Shown: positions 56,091-64,000 of the stretch, one piece after another
Numbering within the stretch: the first letter of the stretch is position 1
Layout: every line of letters begins with the position of its first letter
Origin: Trametes villosa
Taxonomy: Eukaryota; Basidiomycota; Agaricomycetes; Polyporales; Polyporaceae
Direction of reading: 5' to 3'
Assembly: GCA_002964805.2 (NCBI GenBank)
Contig: PUDQ02000047.1
Span: 1-64,000 of the forward strand
DNA length: 64,000 nt
Notes under the pieces: generated by a model
Seen by the model: only the letters and a program-made list of their open reading frames with translations
Told to the model about the DNA's origin: nothing
Databases searched by the model: none
Made by a program: the position numbers and the translations under genes

Positions 56091-57361
56091 CTAAGCCGTC
56101 TCATGCCAGCCTCCCGAAGGAACGTAGCACCATAGCTCCTGCGGCGTCCTCAGGCGGCCAGTGCAATGAAGAACACCACAGCAAGGCCGTCCGATGCTGA
56201 TTCCATCTGTGATGACGCAGTCGACGAACCCTAGGCCGAATGTTAGTGCAGTCCAGTACAAGCATAATGTCAGTGATATAGTAGAACGTACGAGTGACTC
56301 CATCTGGATCATCGAAGCGCCGCACACACTTGTTACACCAGTGCGCGTACTCCGGCTGCCCTGAGGCGCGGATGCGGGCGTTCCGCCGCTGCATTGCCTC
56401 GGTGAACCTATCCTTCTGGTTGCCAAGATGAGGGACATCCAAGACGCCACCGTTATCCTGAGTATCGCGGAGTAGAGCGAGCAGCACAAAACCGTCCCAG
56501 GTATGAGAAGTGCGAAGGCGGAAGCGCGGTTCCCGGCGATCGTCGCCCTCCAATTTGGACATGGACTCGTGGTAAATGTGGGCGGCGTTCGTGGCAGAGG
56601 TCCACGACAGGACGGACAAGGTGGTGAAGTGCTCCAGGACTGTACGAGCGATGTACTTGTGCTCTGAGACCTGGATGAACTCCGGAATCCCGGCATAGTA
56701 CTGACGAACGCTGTCATACACAACATAGTTGGGATAGTATAATGTCTCGCATGCTGTGAAAGAGGGTTAGGGACATCTTGCAGACGTCTATAACAACCTG
56801 CCTTTGCACGTCAAACGCACGCTAAAGGCGTCGTAAGCCCCCTTGTCAAGCGTGAAGACTTGAACGGGGGTTGGGAGGTCGTACAAGCGAAGGGTCTGGC
56901 CGTGCGCGGCACATCGCGGATTGATGCACATTCGAACCTCTGGGTAGAGCATATGCTCGGCTTACAGGCTGTTATAGGAGATAATACAAGCCGAAAGTGA
57001 TATACACACATATTAGCCACTCCTGCATACCCCCCTCGTCGCCCGGCTCATGCCCGGGGACGTCATCGCCGTCACCAACAGTGAGTGACCGCCCCATCGT
57101 CCATATCCACATCCCGAGGGCAGTCCAAAGCTCTCGGGTGATCTCCTCCGGGAGGCCTAGCCGATGGCTGATGAACGAGGCAACGTGCGGTGGTAACACA
57201 GCAGGGGTGTTTCGAGTGTCCCATTCCGGGGGTAAGCGGTGAAGAACGACAGGGTGGAGGATATCGCAGAGACGAATGAAGCTGAGGAGAGTGCTGAACG
57301 AAACAGCCATGGCCGCGGGAGCCGACGACAGAGCAGTCACGAGAGTGTGTAAAGAGATCAT
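56091..57361 (-). CDS. CxC5/CxC6 cysteine-cluster protein of the KDZ-transposase-associated type
   Basis: Minus exons 57361-57008, 56937-56802, 56753-56292 and 56230-56091; 363 residues in phase. The layout agrees with proteins of basidiomycetes that carry CxC5 and CxC6 zinc clusters and travel with KDZ (Kyakuja-Dileera-Zisupton) DNA transposons. Visible: LPPHVASFISHRLGL at the N-terminus; cluster MCINPRC; CKACETLYYPNY; YYAGIPEFIQVSEHKYI; WTSATNAAHIYH; NKDRF-like dispersed block QKDRFTEAMQRRNARIR; HWCNKCVR; and ITDGISIGRPCCGVLHC near the end. The intron after RLTCK starts GCAGGT (GC-AG). The known proteins continue past this point with more Cys/His, so the C-terminus here is probably truncated. 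No KDZ transposase is in the window. Confidence 0.75.
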
Positions 57362-60300
57362 CGTTGCCAGATGGATCCCAGCGGACTACTGTATGTACAG
57401 GACTCAAGAGGCTCGTAAGAAGATAGCCCGCTCGGGCGGCCAGGGTGACCGGCGCCTAATGACCGGCGCTTGCCGGGGGGGAGTGGGGGGAGTGGGGGGA
57501 GGTGGAGTTCCGGATATGCGGACGATCTCAACCCGCGTCTCCTCCTTTCTCGGCCTCCATCGCTTCTTCCTTACGAACGACCATCCTCCTCCCTCTGGTG
57601 CTGCCGGCTCTTCCCCGGTCCCTCGTTCTCTTGTCGCACATGGTGTCGTCTGGAGGGACTTAGCCTCCGACATCGCCCACTTCTTCTGGCATCTGCTCGG
57701 TGGGACACGCGACTTGGGCTCTTGGGCTCGCAGCTTTGGCAATTCCAACCGACCTTCGTCGACGCTTCAACGGCTCAACGGCCTGCTCGACGGAGGGCTC
57801 ATGATCATGGAGGTTCACTTTGTCGACTAGGTCAAGTACGTCGACGAATGGTTCGTGAAGAGGCCTTCGGATTCGGACTCATATAGACGGTCGGAGGCAC
57901 CTCAAAGTACGCTCATCGCCTTCTGCTGGAGTCCCCTTGCTCATCATCCACAGCCTCCGACCCCGTTCATCCCCACCGGAACCTGGTCAAGCAAGGTCCG
58001 GCACCTCGTTCATCTGCGGCAAGCTTCGGTCGGCCACCACTCAAGAGCCCAACCAGTTCTGCTACCCGCCTGTCACCCTGGTTCAGCCGAGTCAGTCATA
58101 TCGGCTTTCAAGACCGCAACCATCCGCATCCTGAATCCGACCCTGGACGCGCTCTCGGTCATGTTCACTTCTTCCACAGACGACGTCTTGCAGCATTACT
58201 CTTCGAGTCTCAATACTGGCTTACTGGCTTCTTGCCCTTCTCTTTTACTGGCGACGACTTGGACTTGCTGGATCTCAGTACCCGCTCAGCTCGTCCTTGT
58301 CTCATCATCGAACACTACGAACCGCAGCTCGGCTGTCCTCTCTGCGCCTGTTGCTCGAGTCTCCTTTCCGCTCTGGGGGCTCTCTACGCCTCCTCTTCCA
58401 TGCGGCAGACTCTAGCGACCCCTCCTTCGGCGCTCTCCGAGTCGACAACCACTGCAGCTCGTGGCCTTCCTGGGACGTCTTCGCCAACCATCCAGAAAAC
58501 CAAAAACATTGCCGTATAATCATCAAACCTCGAACAACAGCAGATAACGTCCGAAAACCCAGATCTTTCAATCTCGCCTTCCTCCTTATAATATGTACGA
58601 TACGTAGTGTGCCCTTTTTATCTCTATGATCCCGTAAGTCGACCGTCCACTCCCGCTCATCTTCGGTTCAACTGCTAACCTCGGCATCCCAGCCCTCGCT
58701 TCGGCCCCTCCGGCTTCACTGCTTGACCGTCGCGACCCGCGAGCTCAGTCGGCGCCGACCGACATCGTGACAAAACGTGGTCCATGGGACCCGCCCGTTT
58801 CCTTCGCCGACGTCCCGCCGTCCGTCAAGCAGACCCAGCCCAGTCTCCCCTGCGGCGCATCTCTCAGCAAGGCGAACTGTTCATTACTCGTTCATTCCTT
58901 CGACGCTCGGCACGCGCTGCGCTGGCGGCCCTCTCACCCGTCATCCAGCGAGTGCGCGCCCGATCGTCGAAGCGCGTGCGCTTCATCACCTCAAGCCTGA
59001 CACTTATTACGGCCTTGGTGGGCGCACGACCATGTTCACACCGTCGGGCGATTCTTCGTCCGCCTCCCGGGCCCATCGTCACCCTTCTTTGGGCCCCTTG
59101 CTCTTCTCGCTCATTCCTTCAACATCCGACGTGTTCGACACTGGCGGCTGCCCACCGTCATCCAGTGAGCTCGCGTTAGATCGTTGAAGTTCCCGCGCTT
59201 CGCCAACCCACGCCGGACACCCCATACGGCTTTGGCGACGGCTCGACGTCTTCTTCTTGGCGACGCGTTGCCTTCCATGTGCCGTCCTTGTGCACTTCAT
59301 CGCGCGCCTTCGGCTATCCACTCCGACATTGGCAAGATCGTCCGGATACCTACTTATTTCGTTCATTGTTCATATTACATCTGGTGAGCCTTCACTGCAC
59401 GATGTAGGTCTAGCTCGAGAACCGACAACATTTTGCACCATTTAGGCCCCCTCAGGATCTTACTCGCGTACAGTCCTGATGACGACGGATGTTCCGTCTT
59501 CTCTCCCGGCGAGCCCATCTCACTGGAGAGCTGGCCTTGATACCCCTGCTATCTAGTAAGTTCGCGATTCATTTCCACGTGTTTGGTGGCTAATGGTTGC
59601 CTCTCAGCCTCAAACTGCATACGGCTCGGTTGCAAACTTGTCGTGTTCGGGGAGAGGCCGATTCCCAGGGAAACCGAGGTCGACTCTCAAGCCCGCCTTG
59701 AGCCTGTCCCTTCCGACGTAGCAAGACCGTCTGGACGGGCTCACACTGTTCACCCTGCACCCTGTGAGTTCTCTGCACGCCCTTCTTGTGTGTCACGGCG
59801 CTCATGTTTCGCAGCCCAGCTTTCGACGTCATATGCACGCGTGCGTATGACGCTCGAGAGGTGGAAGACGCACCCACTGTCCGTCCATGCGCGCCAAGAC
59901 CGCTAGGACGAGTTCATCGTTCCCTTCGCACCAGGTCAGTTCCCCGCTACCACCAGCGACATTCGTCAGACACTGACGCACATCATCTAGACTCGAACCC
60001 GGTTCAACGGGTCCGCACAATCCGTCGCTCCGAGTGAGAGAACGATGCCCATCCGCGCCGCCTTCCATGCATGGGAGACGTCGCGGAGCCCCCACTGCCC
60101 CTTGTCGGAAGTCGAACATCTGACAAGGGGGTCTGAACCCGGTGCAGGTACGTCTTCTAACGGCCGCTCGCCCGCCGGGATCAATACTCATTCGACTGTC
60201 CGTTGCAGGTATAGCCTGCACATCGTTTACGGTCCCCGGGAGGCGTCCCACTCCCTACCTCCCACCACCCACTCTTCTCGCTTTCGCCTCGCTATCGAGA

Positions 60301-61162
60301 CTCGCCACACGTAGTCCTGCGACGACCACACTCCGTCACCGGATTGCCCCAAACTGCGCAAGCCGTTGGGCCCACACTTCCCCAGCTCGCGCCGACTCGA
60401 AAATCCTGCGACTGACGGTGGCAAGGCCGGCCACTCTCCTTCATGAGGAACCCAAAAACGCCCTTATGGGCGTATCCAGTGAGTAGCATTCCAATCCCTT
60501 GCATATGACCCTCGACTGACAGGGAGCCCAGACGTCATCCCCGAGGCCAGAGGATGCTCGTTAAAAGGAGTCCTCGAACTCCATCCCCGCGATTCCGGAC
60601 TGGCTCCGGAGCTCGCCCCGCTGTGCTTACACGACGCCCCGGCACACTCGCGCCGACCACTCCATCCACGCACTCTGCCGCCGCCGGTCGATACCGGCAC
60701 GTGGATGTTGGCCTGTGGTCGGAGCCCCCTCGTGGATCTTACTGGTCTTTCCCATGTCCTTAGTCAATGTAGTAGGACTCGCGACTGGCGTTGCGTCCGA
60801 CGCCAGGACCAGGATGAGGTTGCGCCACCAATATAGTCGTTCGGTCCTAACCACGGCGCATTCTCCGAGTCCGGAGACTCAACTCCGGGGGGCGCGTCCA
60901 CCGGCGTGCTCATCGTACTGTTTGACAAGCTTGCTTGGGGACCAATACGGGGAATGAGTTTTCACCGAAAAACAAAGATGATGAACATGGGTGTCCGCTG
61001 CGTGCCACAAACGGACGCGTCTCGCGCGCAAACAGCGCGCGTCTATCCAACGCGTCTTGCTCTCAACCTGATCCGTCTCTCGCTGACTGCCACTGCTCTG
61101 TTTGTGCTCTGCTAGCTTGTATTTGTCCACACTGTACTTTTAATCCTTCAACAACACCCTGA
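57362..61162. other. 3.8 kb without recognisable protein but with intron-like units
   Basis: No family motif in any frame. On the plus strand I see textbook introns of 44-61 nt, with donor, branch-type motif and acceptor: 58634-58692, 59556-59607, 59764-59814, 59935-59990, 60148-60208 and 60479-60522. Splicing them does not give one long frame: stops follow within two exons. Two copies of a roughly 95-bp segment start at 58888 and 59107. A 9-bp perfect hairpin lies at 60098-60130. It could be a decayed intron-rich gene or a spliced non-coding transcript. Confidence 0.5.
58888..59205 (+). repeat. Direct repeat, two diverged copies 219 bp apart
   Basis: Units start TCGTTCATTCCTTC (58888) and TCGCTCATTCCTTC (59107). 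Both go on to CCGTCATCCAG and end near GCGCGTGCGCTTC or CCGCGCTTC. The copies are clearly diverged. Confidence 0.6.
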
Positions 61163-62158
61163 ATGCCGCCAAACCCGCCCCAAACACCGCTCCGCCGCCT
61201 CTCCCAAGGCTCGCTCTTCCGCCTCTCGCGCTCGACCGCGTACCCCGACGCGCCGCACGGGCTCGGCTTCCTCGAGCCTGCGCTCGCGGAGCTCCTCGAC
61301 GAGGCGGAGGGGCTGCAGACGAACGTCGAGGGCCTCAAGACGCTCGGCGACGCGCTCGGCACGTTCAACGAGAGCTTCGCGAGCTGGCTGTACGCGATGA
61401 ACATGAACGCGCTCACTACGGACTGGCCGCAGGCCCCGTCCCAGGGCTCATTCATCCTCGCGGCGCGGCGCGCCGGTGAGTGCTTCTCACTTGCGATAAT
61501 AACGGAAAGGAAGTAGTTAAGACGGATTGTGGCGTTCGCTAGAGGAGGACGCACGCGCGGCTCTCCTAGCGATTCGGGCAGCGGAGGAGGCAGCGCGTCG
61601 CCCGCCGACACCTCCAGAACCCACCATCACCGAACGGTCCGAGCTGCCGACCACAGACGGACCCACCGAGACGAACATCACCGCCGGCTCCTCCGCCACC
61701 ACCAAGAGTGGTGCGAAGCCCGCGGGAGGGGTGCTGAAGAAGAAGGCGGCGAAGCCGAAGCTAACGGCGAAGGAGAAGCGCGAGCGCGGGCTGGAGATGG
61801 AGCGCCTGCTGTCCGCGCTCCCGCTCGAGTGGCGGGGGAACGACCCGAACCTGCGCCGGCACATGGAAACGGTCGTCGAGAAGTTCTGGGACCATCCGGA
61901 CGAGGCGTTCAACAGTATGTGCTCTTTATGAGGCTATGTGACGCGAACGGGATTTGACGGGGCGTGTAGTTGTTGCGTTCGTGAAGCCCCCGGATTTGAA
62001 CCAGGCGCGGGTGAACAAGTGTCTGATCGCGCTCGTGAACCGGAAGATCGTGAGGAAGGACAACAGCACCGTAGGTCCAAATCTTCGGTCACATATTCTG
62101 ATGCTGATAGCAGGAACAGGGCTCTGTACTATACCACTGGAATGGATTACCGCAATGA
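61163..62158 (+). CDS. dam1: DASH complex subunit DAM1
   Basis: Core microtubule-binding subunit of the DASH/Dam1 ring that couples kinetochores to spindle microtubules. Exons 61163-61475, 61543-61914, 61970-62070 and 62111-62158; 277 residues in phase. The conserved Dam1 core is at residues 10-100: PLRRLSQGSLFRLSRS, GFLEPALAELLDEAEGLQ, LGDALGTFNESFASWLYAMN and MNALTTDWPQAP. Basic residues follow (KKKAAKPKLTAKEKRERG), then HMETVVEKFWDHPDEAF and FVKPPDLNQARVNKCLIALV, with C-terminal VLYHWNG. An alternative acceptor three bases downstream is possible for exon 4. The C-terminal half is longer than in budding yeast alignments that I remember. It converges on VWA8. Confidence 0.9.
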
Positions 62159-62458
62159 CTGCAGTAATTGTATACCAACACCTCCAGGATATCCACATGG
62201 GATAGCTGCGATTGCAGGTCTAATTGCCGCCATATACCTGAGGGTAGCAGTCGTTCAACCCGAATCCCACCGTTTAGCAGAACTGCTGCGGCCATACTAT
62301 CCGTGTGTCCCACATGTAAGAGCCTCGATGCATTATACAAGAGGCCGACGCTGATCATTTCCATAATCAATGAAGAATACACTACACCTACGTTAGATCT
62401 CACAACACCCGTATTGCGCAAACACCCTCTACAACTCCAACCAACAGCATCCAGCCTA

Positions 62459-64000
62459 TCAGTTGTCGACCATCGTCGAAAGGATGCTCCGCAGGACTGC
62501 AGGTATGCCCGCAGTGTCCGCCACCCTGTATCCGCGTCCGGGCAAGTTCTTCGGGATCCTGCACGAAAGCGTCAGCCCCAGCTCGAAAGCGGCCCCCGAG
62601 AGAGAACGGCACTCACCAGGTCGCCTCGGCGCCCTCGCCGATGCAGACCAGCGCGGTGTGCACCTTGGGGTTGCGGTTCATGACGCGCTGCAGGTCCTCG
62701 CCGGTGATTCCGTAGCGCGCGAAGTTCGCGTCCGTGATCGCGATGACGAACCAGTCATCTGCGGGATGTCGGAGGTTAGCCTTCCTAGCACTCTGCTTGC
62801 GAGCAGCTGGGAGCGACGAACCTGCGTCGAACTGGGCGATCTCGCCCACCGCCTTGTCGATGGCTTCCACTGCAGAGGCTTCAGTTAGGTTGCGCGAACA
62901 ATATGGGGCGGGTACGTACGGGTGTAGTCGCCGGCGAAGGTGTACTGGGTGATCATCTCCATCTTGTCTACGACTTTCCAGCGGTCCCTGATCTCCAGCT
63001 CTTTGCCCGCCTCGACGAGAGGGATGGACGCGGAGTCACCGGACTGTAAACAGGTCAGTCGGACGTATGCGGATACAACACGTTTCGGATCGTCTTACGT
63101 GACCGTAGATCTGCGGTAGAGAATCAGGAATCCGGAAACGGAACGCGTAGTGTCTGTGCACTCACATCCCAGACGTACTTCTCCTTCCGCGAGAGGCGGT
63201 CGAACGTCTCCATGAGCATGACGGCTACAGACAAACGTCAGCTCCGAGTCGTCGTCCTCTGCGCGAACCCAAGCAGAGGCTCACCTGTCTCCATGCTGCG
63301 CTTCAAACGGCCGTCATACTGGAAGCGGTACCTGGCAATCACTGTCAAACCGCCCGTCTTGACGCAAACACTGCGCCACCCACATAGACGCGCTGACGTC
63401 GAAGAGGAAGCGGATCCGCTTTGGCCTGGACAATGTGTGAGCACTCCGGCCTCAAGTCACTGAAGAAGCAGGAAATACGCGTACTTGAGCTGAGGCCGCC
63501 CCATCTCAGGCTTCGCCATTCCTCGCCGCTTGTACACGGTCGCCTCGCCAGTCAGGCCCTCCGTGAGCCGGCCATCGTCCAGCTCCCCGTCGGTCTGCCG
63601 CTTCACCCAGATGCGCTCCTCCTCGCGAGCAGCGAGGTCTGCGCACAGGGCCCTCAGCGATCACAGCGTCAACAGCGTCGAAAATGAACGACGACGCACT
63701 CTCGAGCAAGTCGTGGAGAGACGCGATGTGCCCCTCGACGGCGGTGAACAGCGCGCCGTAGCCCTTCGCCTCGCCCGCGCTCATGTTCAGCTCCTCGAGG
63801 CGCCGCGCGAGCTCCAGGCGCGCCATCTCGCGTGCACGCTCCTTGACGTGGTCCGGGACGTCGTTCTTCAGCGCGTCGGGGACCTGCTTGATATCATGCC
63901 CCTTGAAGAGACGCATATACCCGCCTCTGCCGCCCATACCTGCGGTATCGCGGCCACCGGTCTGCGGAAAAGGACGTCGAATGAGCACTCAGACTAGGGT
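62459..64000 (-). CDS. VWA8-type protein, 3' part (runs off the right edge)
   Basis: C-terminal part of a von Willebrand factor A domain protein 8 homologue, a large AAA ATPase of mitochondria. Minus exons in the window: 63961-63700, 63638-63485, 63425-63384, 63331-63285, 63224-63166, 63110-63099 (12 nt), 63043-62920, 62869-62822, 62758-62617 and 62558-62459, all in phase. Motifs: TGGRDTAGMGGRGG, DGELDDGRLTEGLTGEATV, YKRRGMAKPEMG, the MIDAS start RFLFDVSASMYRF, IYGHSGDSASIPLV, TFAGDYTLEAID, DDWFVIAITDANFARYGI and the end RSILSTMVDN. The ATPase part lies outside. The MIDAS DxSxS is intact, so metal binding is likely. Confidence 0.9.

Noticed and set aside
57362..61162. LTR or LINE retrotransposon remains
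   Set aside because: No reverse transcriptase, integrase or protease motif and no terminal repeats were seen in any frame.
1..64000. tRNA, rRNA, CRISPR or biosynthetic cluster genes
   Set aside because: No tRNA arm pattern, rRNA stretch, spaced repeats, PKS/NRPS or terpene synthase motif was noticed; a tRNA scan would be needed to be sure.

Overview
This window is nuclear DNA from a filamentous basidiomycete, most likely an Agaricomycete and possibly a polypore. The evidence is GC-rich coding sequence, many short introns (mostly 45-70 nt) with clean GT..AG borders, tightly packed genes on both strands, and clade-typical genes: a Clp1-like clampless protein, a divergent G-alpha, a KDZ-associated CxC5/CxC6 protein and an F-box/LRR-like protein. 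I spliced the genes by hand. Most reconstructed models keep phase across every junction and end in a stop codon.

Layout. 0-2 kb: actin capping protein beta. 2.5-4 kb: a G-alpha gene lacking its P-loop end, lying head to head with a TAP-type alpha/beta hydrolase that lacks its usual N-terminus. A complete tandem hydrolase paralogue follows (to 8.7 kb). 9.3-12.5 kb: two genes for small secreted two-cysteine proteins; a third copy lies at 31.5 kb. 13-19.6 kb and 32.5-37.9 kb: two inverted copies (arms) of one segment. Arm 1 holds a decayed zinc-finger gene, intact VPS26 and an intact zinc-finger gene. Arm 2 holds the same items in mirror order: an intact zinc-finger gene, a VPS26 relic and three broken zinc-finger fragments. 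Between the arms (19.7-32.2 kb) lie the DEAD-box helicase DBP4, a TCD-type ct6A dehydratase, a multipass membrane protein with a frame break, and the third secreted-protein gene.

38-46 kb: an F-box protein, a ZZZ3-like Myb protein, PBDC1 and a short-chain dehydrogenase. 49-56 kb: the Clp1-like gene, a disordered coiled-coil protein and LCB1 (serine palmitoyltransferase). 56-57.4 kb: the KDZ-associated CxC5/CxC6 gene. 57.4-61.1 kb: a stretch with several textbook introns but no credible protein. 61.2-64 kb: DAM1 (DASH complex), converging on the 3' part of VWA8, which runs off the right edge.

The housekeeping genes act in actin capping, retromer sorting, rRNA processing, tRNA modification, sphingolipid synthesis and kinetochore attachment; they do not form a pathway cluster. 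The unusual content is the inverted duplication with its fast-changing zinc-finger family, the three-copy secreted family, and the double truncation near 3.97 kb. I found no tRNA, rRNA, CRISPR array, intact transposase or reverse transcriptase.
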